DNA of 5,251 nt from an uncultured Oscillospiraceae bacterium (GCA_900552845.1 USBC01000130.1:1-5251), one strand, 5' to 3'. Shown: positions 1 through 4,571, numbered from the stretch's first letter. A program made the numbers and translations. The notes: generated by a model from the letters alone, not told the origin.

Positions 1-110
1 GCGCGGCGGGGTTAGTGCCGCCCCGCCTGCGGGGGCCAAATGGGGCGGGCTGCCCCGCCTTTGGCGGGGAGTGCGCCCCTTCGGGGCGCTGCGGGGCGGC
101 GGTTTCCGGC
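1..110. repeat. Cluster of GC-rich hairpins
   Basis: Three separate 7-bp inverted repeats follow one another. The first pairs GGCGGGG (5-11) with CCCCGCC (21-27). The second pairs CCCCGCC (53-59) with GGCGGGG (63-69) around a TTT loop. The third pairs GCGCCCC (73-79) with GGGGCGC (83-89) around a TTC loop. The same heptamer and its complement recur in the first two. No T-tract follows any of them, so ordinary intrinsic termination is not supported. Base composition is far more GC-rich than the AT-richer stretch that follows from about 115. This may be a dispersed intergenic repeat or the tail of a structured element cut by the window edge. Confidence 0.55.
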
Positions 111-339
111 GGCTTTTGCAAAATTTTCCCCATTGTATGAGTGGCTTGTGGAAATTGCCTAAGCGATTTCTCTCCGAAGGACAATGCTGCCCCCAGCCGT
201 CCCCGAATATGGCAATTTTTTGCCCCGATTCATCAATACTTTGTGGCAAAATTCCAATACCAAGAACACCAAACGCCGAAAGAATACAAAATTCTCATGG
301 GGTCATCGGCGCTTTTTGTAAAAAAAGACCAAGAAACGC
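111..339. other. Intergenic stretch with no supported gene
   Basis: This stretch is AT-richer than its left neighbour. Open frames crossing it have no ribosome-binding site and no recognisable protein motif. The only local structures seen are a weak hairpin of GGCAA (211-215) with TTGCC (220-224) and scattered CAAAATT words near 119, 246 and 287. No tRNA or riboswitch fold was recognised. It precedes the sigma-A promoter at 340-368. Confidence 0.5.
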
Positions 340-368
340 TTGACAAGCCCCGCTCATTGGGGTAAGAT
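340..368 (+). promoter_or_regulatory. Sigma-A promoter of the SigH-like sigma gene
   Basis: A perfect -35 TTGACA (340-345) is followed by a 17-nt spacer and a -10 TAAGAT (363-368), five of six matches to TATAAT. Transcription should begin near 375. That places the ATG at 374 at or before the RNA 5' end and argues for the start at 416. This is the strongest promoter match in the window. Confidence 0.8.
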
Positions 369-402
369 GGATAATGTACCGGCAGAAATATCCTCCGGAA
401 CT

Positions 403-406
403 GGAG
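403..406 (+). promoter_or_regulatory. Ribosome-binding site deciding the sigma start
   Basis: GGAG lies 9 nt before the ATG at 416. CTCC (393-396) could pair with it in a small hairpin across CTCCGGAACTGGAG and so modulate translation, but that is inference. No comparable site can serve the ATG at 374, given the predicted transcript start near 375. Confidence 0.5.
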
Positions 407-415
407 TATGTGCAT

Positions 416-988
416 ATGCTAAAACACTGGGAAGCAATGTCCGATGAGGAACTGGCTGTTGCAGCGGCAAGAGCGGAAAAGGGTGCTTTTACGGCACTGG
501 CGGCACGAATGCTGCCCCACCTGCGGCGCATGGCAAGCAGCTACGACCTGCAGGGAATGGAGCGCGATGACCTTGTTCAAGAGGGCTTTTTCGGAATCAT
601 GAGCGCCGTGCGCCACTACCGTCCCGAGGTGGGAGAGTTTGCCCCCTTTGCTATTGCCTGTGCCCATAACAGCATGAACACCGCCTCCCGGATCGCGTGC
701 TCTCTTCGCAACGAGCCGCTGAGAGTCTATGTGCCGTTGCCGGAGGATCGTCCCGCAGAAGCCGAAAAGCAGCCGGAGGCGCTGGTGGAGGCTTCGGAAT
801 TCGAGCGCGAGCTGCATAATTGGATGCAGACCGGGCTGAGCGAATACGAGCGGCAGGCATGGCGGCTGTTTTTGGCTGGTTACTCCTATGCGGAAATAGC
901 ATCTCTTCTTTCTTCTCATTCCAAAGCTGTGGATAACGCCCTGCAAAGAGTCAGACGAAAGCTGCGAAAGTTCTATTCCACCCAGTAA
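416..988 (+). CDS. SigH-like RNA polymerase sigma-70 family factor
   Basis: This encodes an alternative sigma factor of about 190 residues. Residue numbers here start at the ATG at 416. Region 2 spans roughly residues 8-96 and includes the core-binding segment RDDLVQEGFFGIMSAVRHY (50-68). Region 4 spans roughly 141-187. Its helix-turn-helix, YSYAEIASLLSSHSKAVDNALQRVRRKL, closely resembles the SigH (Spo0H) signature ending in VDNALQRVKRKL. Length fits the roughly 200-220-residue SigH family, slightly short. An upstream in-frame ATG at 374 would add 14 residues, but the promoter leaves it at the mRNA start, so I chose 416 with GGAG at 403-406. It is not in the usual sigH setting beside rpmG, secE and nusG, so it may be a paralogue. 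Region 2.4 (about 82-98) differs from SigH as I recall it. The family call is firm; equivalence to SigH is not. Confidence 0.85.
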   Translation: MLKHWEAMSDEELAVAAARAEKGAFTALAARMLPHLRRMASSYDLQGMERDDLVQEGFFGIMSAVRHYRPEVGEFAPFAIACAHNSMNTASRIACSLRNEPLRVYVPLPEDRPAEAEKQPEALVEASEFERELHNWMQTGLSEYERQAWRLFLAGYSYAEIASLLSSHSKAVDNALQRVRRKLRKFYSTQ

Positions 989-990
989 GG

Positions 991-1016
991 TATCTGCCCG
1001 AATTCGTCGGGTGATA
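991..1016 (+). other. Hairpin between the sigma and zinc-ribbon genes
   Basis: CCCGA (997-1001) pairs with TCGGG (1007-1011). The stem extends through a G-U pair and TATC (991-994) with GATA (1013-1016) past one bulged base. It starts 3 nt after the sigma stop codon. No T-run follows, so it is at most a weak terminator or an mRNA 3'-end structure. No convincing promoter was found in 1017-1060, so the zinc-ribbon gene could be co-transcribed with the sigma gene by read-through. Confidence 0.35.
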
Positions 1017-1077
1017 TATACAAAACTCCCTTTACAGCATGTATGAGGGCAGAGATTCCAAAGCGAGGTAATGAAGA

Positions 1078-1356
1078 ATGTACGAAGACAAGACATTAGT
1101 ATGCAAAGAATGTGGCAACGAGTTCGTGTTCACCGCCGGTGAGCAGGAGTTCTATGCCGAGCGCGGTTTTGCCAATGAGCCCCAGCGCTGCAAGGCTTGC
1201 CGTGACGCCCGTAAGCAGAACCAGAAAAGTGACCGTGAGATGTTCACCGCCGTCTGCGCCAACTGCGGCAAAGAGGCGAAGGTTCCTTTCCGTCCCCGTG
1301 AGGACCGTCCTGTTTATTGCAGCGAGTGCTTTGCAAAAATGAAGGAAGAGCAGTAA
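1078..1356 (+). CDS. Double zinc-ribbon protein
   Basis: This is a small 92-residue protein with eight cysteines in four CxxC knuckles. C9/C12 with C38/C41 make one probable zinc ribbon, in which CKECGNEFVF and the QRCKACR knuckle are typical. C60/C63 with C81/C84 make a second, with the run VPFRPREDRPVYCSECF between and around the knuckles. This arrangement matches the uncharacterised 'probable zinc-ribbon domain' proteins of Clostridia. Nucleic-acid or ribosome association is often guessed for such proteins but is not shown here. The start ATG has a GAGG-type site (about 1064-1067) 10 nt upstream. The protein is soluble, with no signal peptide or membrane segment. It is 89 nt behind the sigma gene on the same strand and ends in the terminator at 1386-1420. 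The biological function is unknown. Confidence 0.85.
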   Translation: MYEDKTLVCKECGNEFVFTAGEQEFYAERGFANEPQRCKACRDARKQNQKSDREMFTAVCANCGKEAKVPFRPREDRPVYCSECFAKMKEEQ

Positions 1357-1385
1357 TCAGAATCCCTGATAACAAGACTATCCTG

Positions 1386-1420
1386 CCGGCTGTCATCTGT
1401 GACAGCCGGTTTCCTTTTTT
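1386..1420 (+). terminator. Intrinsic terminator after the zinc-ribbon gene
   Basis: A perfect 10-bp stem pairs CCGGCTGTCA (1386-1395) with TGACAGCCGG (1400-1409) around a TCTG loop. It is followed directly by TTTCCTTTTTT (1410-1420). It lies 30 nt after the stop codon and should end plus-strand transcription from the sigma and zinc-ribbon region. Confidence 0.9.
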
Positions 1421-1446
1421 CACAGAAAGCCCGCCGGCTGTCGCGC

Positions 1447-1476
1447 AAAGAGAAAAGCCCCGTCTTTCGACAGAGC
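1447..1476 (-). terminator. Intrinsic terminator of the XRE regulator gene
   Basis: On the minus strand GCTCTGTC (1476-1469) folds onto GACGGGGC (1464-1457) around a GAAA tetraloop, with two G-U pairs in the 8-bp stem. TTTTCTCTTT (1456-1447) follows. It lies 18 nt beyond the XRE stop codon. Together with the plus-strand terminator at 1386-1420 it separates two convergent units. Confidence 0.8.
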
Positions 1477-1494
1477 CCTTGTTAAACAGACAAT

Positions 1495-1698
1495 CTATTT
1501 GGCAGGCGGATCGCGCCCCACCAGATAATCCAAAGAAACCTGATAATAGTCCGCCAGCCTGATCGCCAGCGCCAAAGGCAGCTCACGCTTGCCGCGCTCG
1601 TATTTGGAGTACAGCGACTGGTCGCATAGCAGATACGCCGCGACTTGCATTTGTGTCAGGTCGCGGTCTTCTCGCAGATCCCGAATACGCAGTTTCAT
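1495..1698 (-). CDS. XRE-family (Cro/CI type) small repressor
   Basis: This is a 67-residue single-domain DNA-binding protein, essentially only a helix-turn-helix fold. Visible hallmarks are the N-terminal IRDLREDRDLTQMQVAAYL, the recognition-helix region DQSLYSKYERGKRELPL and the closing LADYYQVSLDYLVGR. All are typical of clostridial XRE regulators. I use the ATG at 1698 because GGTGAT (1708-1703) complements the 16S tail 4 nt upstream and relatives usually begin near MKLRIRDLRE. The in-frame GTG at 1710 and ATG at 1704 are alternatives adding 4 or 2 residues. There is no effector or peptidase domain, so its signal is unknown. It is divergent from the small gene at 1789, and the operator between them suggests it represses that gene and possibly itself. 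Confidence 0.88.
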   Translation of the reverse strand: MKLRIRDLREDRDLTQMQVAAYLLCDQSLYSKYERGKRELPLALAIRLADYYQVSLDYLVGRDPPAK

Positions 1699-1719
1699 TT
1701 TCATCACCACGTTTATTCT

Positions 1720-1725
1720 ATAATA
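1720..1725 (-). promoter_or_regulatory. Possible -10 element of the XRE gene
   Basis: The minus strand reads TATTAT at 1725-1720, which would start RNA near 1713 and give a leader of about 15 nt. The -35 region is poor (AAATGC at 17-nt spacing), so this promoter would be weak or activator-aided. The left operator half-site (1735-1740) falls in its spacer. Confidence 0.35.
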
Positions 1726-1734
1726 GGGCGATTT

Positions 1735-1766
1735 GTCCTATTGCATTTTAGGACTATAAGTCCTAA
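1735..1766. promoter_or_regulatory. Three-half-site XRE operator
   Basis: TTAGGACT (1748-1755) and AGTCCTAA (1759-1766) form a perfect 8-bp dyad around ATA. A third half-site, GTCCTA (1735-1740), lies to the left, giving alternating GTCCTA, TAGGAC and GTCCTA. The dyad fills the spacer and overlaps the -10 of the rightward promoter. Its location between a divergent XRE gene and its neighbour is classic for autoregulated repressors. Binding is inferred from position and symmetry. Confidence 0.7.
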
Positions 1767-1769
1767 CAT
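1741..1769 (+). promoter_or_regulatory. Promoter of the 45-residue protein gene
   Basis: A -35 TTGCAT (1741-1746), a 17-nt spacer and a -10 TAACAT (1764-1769) fit sigma-A moderately. Transcription would begin near 1776, at or inside the AGGAGG, so the leader would be very short. The exact start is therefore uncertain. The operator dyad lies inside the spacer, so a bound repressor should block polymerase. Confidence 0.5.
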
Positions 1770-1788
1770 ATGCACAGGAGGTGAAATG

Positions 1789-1926
1789 ATGCCGGACTAC
1801 AAGGAAATGTACTCGGTCATGGTGCGCGCAGCAGAGCGGGCAATCCGAGAGCTGGTCAATGCACAACACTATTGCGAAGAATTGTATTTGGAACAGACCG
1901 AGGACGAGGACAACGAGGAAAAATAG
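1789..1926 (+). CDS. Small helical acidic-tailed protein of unknown function
   Basis: This is a 45-residue protein beginning MPDYKEMYSVMVRAAERAI and ending in the acidic tail EQTEDEDNEEK. The middle (about residues 8-33) looks like one amphipathic helix and contains a single cysteine. There is no signal peptide or membrane segment. AGGAGG (1776-1781) is a full-strength ribosome-binding site. An ATG at 1786 immediately precedes the one chosen and lies only 4 nt from AGGAGG, against 7 nt for 1789, so one more Met is possible. It is divergent from the XRE gene and its promoter contains the putative operator, suggesting repressor-controlled expression. Small proteins of this look occur beside XRE genes in clostridial mobile or prophage-like segments, as I recall. 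I do not recognise a named family and assign no function. Confidence 0.65.
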   Translation: MPDYKEMYSVMVRAAERAIRELVNAQHYCEELYLEQTEDEDNEEK

Positions 1927-1930
1927 GAAA

Positions 1931-1952
1931 CTCCCCTGCCGCGGCAGGGGAG
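1931..1952 (-). terminator. Palindromic terminator of the MATE gene, possibly bidirectional
   Basis: A perfect 22-bp palindrome with 11-nt arms, CTCCCCTGCCG and CGGCAGGGGAG, lies 6 nt beyond the MATE stop codon on its 3' side. On the minus strand it is followed by TTTCCTATTTTT (1930-1919), a good U-tract that overlaps the end of the small gene. On the plus strand CCTCTCTT follows, a weaker tract. It probably serves both convergent genes. Confidence 0.75.
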
Positions 1953-1958
1953 CCTCTC

Positions 1959-3329
1959 TTAGTGCCTGATGGGTTCGCCGCTGCGGTGTCCCGGTGCGGT
2001 GAGCCAGTCGGCTTTATAGTAATAGACCAGCAAAAATATGCTGCTGAGCGCCCATGTAATGGGGTAAACCCAGTTCACCACGGCAATGCTTTGGTAAATG
2101 GGGGTGGCAACCGTAATAATGGCAACACGCACCACACACCAAAATGACAGCATCGAGATCATGGGAATGACCGCACGACCTGCGCCGCGCATGACCGCTG
2201 CCAGACAGTGCGAAAGCGCCAGCAGACAGAAGAACAGCGAGCAGGTACGCATCTTCATCACACCAAAAGCGATTGCCTCCGGCTCCTGCGTAAATGCCTT
2301 GATGAGAATGGGCGCCAACCAGTACAGCAGTACGCCGATCACCTCTGCGATGATGACCGAGCAGATAATGCCGAACCGCGCGCCCTGGCGGGTGCGCCTT
2401 AACTCGCCCGCACCCAAATTCTGACCCACAAAGGTGGTAATGGCGGAGGTGAAGCTGGTAATGGGCAGAAAGGCAAAGCCCTCCACCTTGCCATAGGCGC
2501 CGCAGCCGCTCATTGCCATTTCGCCAAAGGAGTTGATATTGGACTGCACCACGACATTTGCCAGCGCGATGACGGAATTCTGCAAGCCGCTGGGCAAGCC
2601 GTAGGAGAGGATCAGCCGGGTCATCTCGGGGTCAAAGCGAATCTCCCGCCACTTGACCTGACACTCGCCGGAAACGGGACTCATCAGTCGTCCCATGCAC
2701 AGGAACACGCTGACGAACTGTGAAAGAACGGTTGCCAGCGCCGCACCGTCCACGTCCATCTTAAAGACGGCGATCAATAAAATATCCAGCACCACATTGG
2801 TAACTGAGGAAATAATAAGGTAATAGAGCGGGTGGCGGCTGTCGCCCCCCCCCTGCATCACGCCCCGGCCCTGGTTATACATGACCCGACCCATGCTGCC
2901 CGCAAAGTAGGTGCGGATATAGGCGACCGACTGCGGCATGACATCCTCCGGTGTGCCCATCCACTTCAGGATCTGCGGGGTAAGCAGCATACCCACGACG
3001 GTAAGAAACACGCCTGCCGCCAAGCCAAAGGCAATATTGGTGTGAATGGCGGCGCGCATCTTTTCCACCTCGCGGGAGCCGAAATAACGGGAGACCACCA
3101 CGCCTGCGCCCATCGAGATGCCGCCGAAAAAGCCCACCAGCAAAAAGATGAGGGTACCGGTACCGGTAACCGCTGCCAGCGCACTGTTGCCCAGCAGGTT
3201 GCCGACGATAAGGGCGTCGGCGGTATTGTAAAGCTGTTGGAATAAAAAGCCCAAAAACAGCGGGATCGCAAAGGAGACCAATTGTTTTGCTATGGGTCCT
3301 TCGGTCATTCTTATCTCGGCTTGTGCCAC
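1959..3329 (-). CDS. MATE-family multidrug/metabolite efflux transporter
   Basis: This is a 456-residue integral membrane protein of the multi-antimicrobial extrusion (MATE) family, which exports drugs or metabolites in exchange for Na+ or H+. Length and about 12 hydrophobic helices fit the two-lobed MATE fold. The N-lobe opens TEGPIAKQLVSFAIPLFLG (9-27), then QQLYNTADALIVG (31-43) and SMGAGVVVSRYFG (72-84), all typical. The second lobe contains GLPSGLQN and FVGQNLGAGELRRTRQGAR, its usual signature. The substrate cannot be read from the sequence. The start is a GTG (3329-3327) with AAAGGAG on the minus strand ending 10 nt upstream; an internal ATG at 3308 is less well placed. It is monocistronic, with a sigma-A promoter at 3399-3427 and a terminator at 1931-1952. 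A run of nine G encodes residues 160-162 (see 2845-2853). Confidence 0.93.
   Translation of the reverse strand: MAQAEIRMTEGPIAKQLVSFAIPLFLGFLFQQLYNTADALIVGNLLGNSALAAVTGTGTLIFLLVGFFGGISMGAGVVVSRYFGSREVEKMRAAIHTNIAFGLAAGVFLTVVGMLLTPQILKWMGTPEDVMPQSVAYIRTYFAGSMGRVMYNQGRGVMQGGGDSRHPLYYLIISSVTNVVLDILLIAVFKMDVDGAALATVLSQFVSVFLCMGRLMSPVSGECQVKWREIRFDPEMTRLILSYGLPSGLQNSVIALANVVVQSNINSFGEMAMSGCGAYGKVEGFAFLPITSFTSAITTFVGQNLGAGELRRTRQGARFGIICSVIIAEVIGVLLYWLAPILIKAFTQEPEAIAFGVMKMRTCSLFFCLLALSHCLAAVMRGAGRAVIPMISMLSFWCVVRVAIITVATPIYQSIAVVNWVYPITWALSSIFLLVYYYKADWLTAPGHRSGEPIRH
2845..2853 (-). repeat. Nine-G homopolymer inside the MATE gene
   Basis: The plus strand has nine consecutive C, so the coding strand has G9, reading as three glycines in the NQGRGVMQGGGDSRHPL loop. 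The present length keeps the frame open. Gain or loss of one G would truncate the exporter in its first half. Homopolymers of this length are prone to slippage, so phase variation or sequencing error are both possible. Confidence 0.6.
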
Positions 3330-3372
3330 GGTGCTGGGTCTCCTTTCATATGGGGGCAGGTTTTACACAAAA

Positions 3373-3388
3373 TCCCCCTTTTGGGGGA
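3373..3388 (-). promoter_or_regulatory. Hairpin at the 5' end of the MATE mRNA
   Basis: On the transcribed strand TCCCCC (3388-3383) pairs with GGGGGA (3378-3373) around AAAA. It begins about 4 nt after the predicted transcript start near 3392 and lies well upstream of the AAAGGAG site. It could stabilise the mRNA 5' end or be a regulator-binding dyad. No U-run follows, so it is not a terminator. Confidence 0.45.
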
Positions 3389-3398
3389 AACTCATTGC

Positions 3399-3427
3399 AT
3401 TATAGCAGATTTCCGATTGCGGCGCAA
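3399..3427 (-). promoter_or_regulatory. Sigma-A promoter of the MATE gene
   Basis: On the minus strand a -35 TTGCGC (3427-3422), a 17-nt spacer and a consensus -10 TATAAT (3404-3399) fit sigma-A. The leader would be about 63 nt and carries the hairpin at 3388-3373 and the AAAGGAG site before the GTG start. Confidence 0.75.
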
Positions 3428-3592
3428 GGGGCGGGAGCGTTCCTTGGCGGGGATAAAGCGAAAGAAAAGAAGACGGGCGGCAGCCCCGCCGCCCAAAGGT
3501 CGGCAGAAAGGGCGCGCCCCCCCACGGGCGCCCCCGGCGGCGGGCAAGCCGCCCGGCGGGCGCCCGGTTCCCCGCCGCGGCCGAAGCCCGGA
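3428..3592. repeat. Very GC-rich intergenic DNA with inverted repeats
   Basis: This divergent interval holds GGGCGGC (3475-3481) paired with GCCGCCC (3488-3494), and CGGGCGCCC (3525-3533) paired with GGGCGCCCG (3558-3566). Smaller GC stems nest inside the second, and a run of seven C lies at 3517-3523. On the minus strand the first stem is followed by a pyrimidine-rich tract (3474-3460) and could terminate leftward RNA, although no minus-strand gene lies upstream. The open frames crossing it look like composition artefacts. Confidence 0.5.
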
Positions 3593-3594
3593 AA

Positions 3595-3624
3595 GCATAC
3601 CGCCCGCCCCTGCCGCATATAGAT
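3595..3624 (+). promoter_or_regulatory. Candidate sigma-E-type promoter of spoIIID
   Basis: GCATAC (3595-3600) and CATATAGAT (3616-3624) are separated by 15 nt. They resemble the sigma-E pattern of an ATA-containing -35 and a CATACAAT-like -10. The transcript would start near 3631, leaving a 40-nt leader that contains the ribosome-binding site. In Bacillus spoIIID is transcribed by sigma-E, which supports the reading. The match is partial, so this is a suggestion. Confidence 0.4.
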
Positions 3625-3670
3625 GCACCAAGAACCCGCGTGAAACTAACTGGGGGGAGGTCATCTCATC

Positions 3671-3937
3671 GTGAAGGGGTTGCCGGAGGATCGGGCGGTG
3701 CAGTTCGCCCGTTATATCATTGAAGCAGGCGCCACCGTGCGGGAGACCGCAAAGGAGTTCCACATCTCCAAATCCACGGTACATAAGGATATCCAGGAGC
3801 GGCTGCCGCTTCTTAATTACCCGCTGTACCGCAAGGTACGGGTGGTGCTGGACCGCAACAAGGAGGAGCGCCACCTGCGGGGCGGGGAAGCCACCCGCCG
3901 CAAGTATGCCGCCCGACGGGCGCACGATAAAAAGTAA
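3671..3937 (+). CDS. spoIIID: Sporulation transcription factor SpoIIID
   Basis: SpoIIID is a small DNA-binding regulator of the mother cell during endospore formation. It activates and represses sigma-E-dependent genes and, in Bacillus, is needed for sigma-K production. The 88-residue product matches the family end to end: ARYIIEAGATVRETAKEFHISK, the helix-turn-helix around 23-42 with SKSTVHKDIQERLP, and the basic C-terminal HLRGGEATRRKY (68-79) that contacts DNA. Bacillus SpoIIID is about 93 residues. Translation starts at GTG, with GGAGG (3656-3660) 10 nt upstream and no better start nearby. It stands alone, with a candidate sigma-E promoter upstream and a shared terminator downstream. The basic tail is short and ends ARRAHDKK. 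The identification is secure and marks the organism as a spore former or recent descendant of one. Confidence 0.96.
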   Translation: MKGLPEDRAVQFARYIIEAGATVRETAKEFHISKSTVHKDIQERLPLLNYPLYRKVRVVLDRNKEERHLRGGEATRRKYAARRAHDKK

Positions 3938-3940
3938 AAC

Positions 3941-3978
3941 CCGCCGTCTGCCCGTAACGGGAGACGGCGGCATTTTTA
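3941..3978. terminator. Bidirectional terminator between spoIIID and the CHR operon
   Basis: CCGCCGTCT (3941-3949) pairs with AGACGGCGG (3962-3970). An inner CCCG (3951-3954) and CGGG (3958-3961) close around TAA, with one bulged G. On the plus strand CATTTTTATT follows; on the minus strand TTTTACTTTTT follows (3940-3930). Both convergent units, spoIIID and the CHR gene ending at 3996, can use it. Confidence 0.9.
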
Positions 3979-3995
3979 TTCCGCTCTATTCTTCA

Positions 3996-4571
3996 TTATA
4001 CCCCGCCAAAGCGGAACACAATGCCGACCACGGCGGAGAAGCCAAGGAATACGATGGGGTGCCACTTTTTCGTCTTTTTCAGGTTGGTAACAATGGCAAG
4101 GAACACCGCCAGCGCTACCGCCTGCCAGCGGATACTGCCGAACAGAGTCCCGAAGCTCCAACCGTCTGTCAGCAGCGCCACGGTAGTGACCGAAAGCGCC
4201 GCCGAGGCGATCAGTCCCGAGGAGGCGGGACGCAGCCCGTAAAAGGCGCTTTCCACATAGCGGTTGTTGCGGAACCTCTGCAAGAAAACCGAAACGACAA
4301 TAATAATAATGATAGAGGGTGCAACGAATCCCAGCGTGGTGAAAACCGAACCGAGGATACCGTCCATCTCATAGCCTACATAGGTTGCCATGTTAACACC
4401 GATAGGACCGGGGGTGCTCTCCGAAATAGCGATCATATCCGCCAGCTGGGTATGGGTAAACCAGCCGGTGCGGTCACTAAGGTCGTAGAGGAACGGAATG
4501 GTTGCCATACCGCCGCCGACAGCAAACAGCCCTATTTTGAAAAACTCCCAGAACAAGCGCAGCAGCATCAT
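3996..4571 (-). CDS. CHR-family transporter, second short subunit
   Basis: This is a 191-residue membrane protein with one CHR (chromate ion transporter) domain. GGGMATIPFL (19-28), ESTPGPIGVNMATYVGY (51-67) and the hydrophobic VAPSIIIIIVVSVFL are the family hallmarks, with about 5-6 membrane helices. In Firmicutes, short CHR proteins are encoded in pairs and both halves are needed, the two together replacing the long two-domain ChrA. The family exports chromate, but the substrate in an anaerobe lacking chromate stress is uncertain. The ATG at 4571 overlaps the upstream stop as ATGA, and GGAGG lies 10 nt before it, inside the end of the first gene, implying translational coupling. A longer in-frame opening up to 4700 would add 43 residues unlike any CHR protein and is rejected. 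It ends at the shared terminator. Confidence 0.9.
   Translation of the reverse strand: MMLLRLFWEFFKIGLFAVGGGMATIPFLYDLSDRTGWFTHTQLADMIAISESTPGPIGVNMATYVGYEMDGILGSVFTTLGFVAPSIIIIIVVSVFLQRFRNNRYVESAFYGLRPASSGLIASAALSVTTVALLTDGWSFGTLFGSIRWQAVALAVFLAIVTNLKKTKKWHPIVFLGFSAVVGIVFRFGGV

Noticed and set aside
177..208. Possible sigma-H promoter with AGGACAA and CGAAT boxes
   Set aside because: The boxes are about 19 nt apart, well beyond the usual 12-14 nt spacing for sigma-H.
71..365. Short open frames in the left intergenic region
   Set aside because: They have no ribosome-binding site, no motif and run through hairpins and promoter sequence.
374..415. N-terminal extension of the sigma factor from the ATG at 374
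   Set aside because: The strong promoter at 340-368 starts RNA near 375, and no ribosome-binding site could serve this ATG on that transcript.
419..1096. 225-codon minus-strand open frame antisense to the sigma gene
   Set aside because: The opposite strand encodes a clear sigma factor, and this frame shows no motif or ribosome-binding site.
1495..1926. Classical toxin-antitoxin module
   Set aside because: The two genes are divergent and not overlapping or co-directional, and the small protein shows no known toxin fold or catalytic motif.
2832..3245. 137-codon plus-strand open frame antisense to the MATE gene
   Set aside because: Its His/Ala/Asp-rich composition is the usual shadow of a membrane-protein gene on the other strand.
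3392..3973. 193-codon minus-strand open frame antisense to spoIIID
   Set aside because: It covers a securely identified gene and GC-rich repeats, has no family motif, and its low-complexity Gly/Arg/Pro tail reflects composition.
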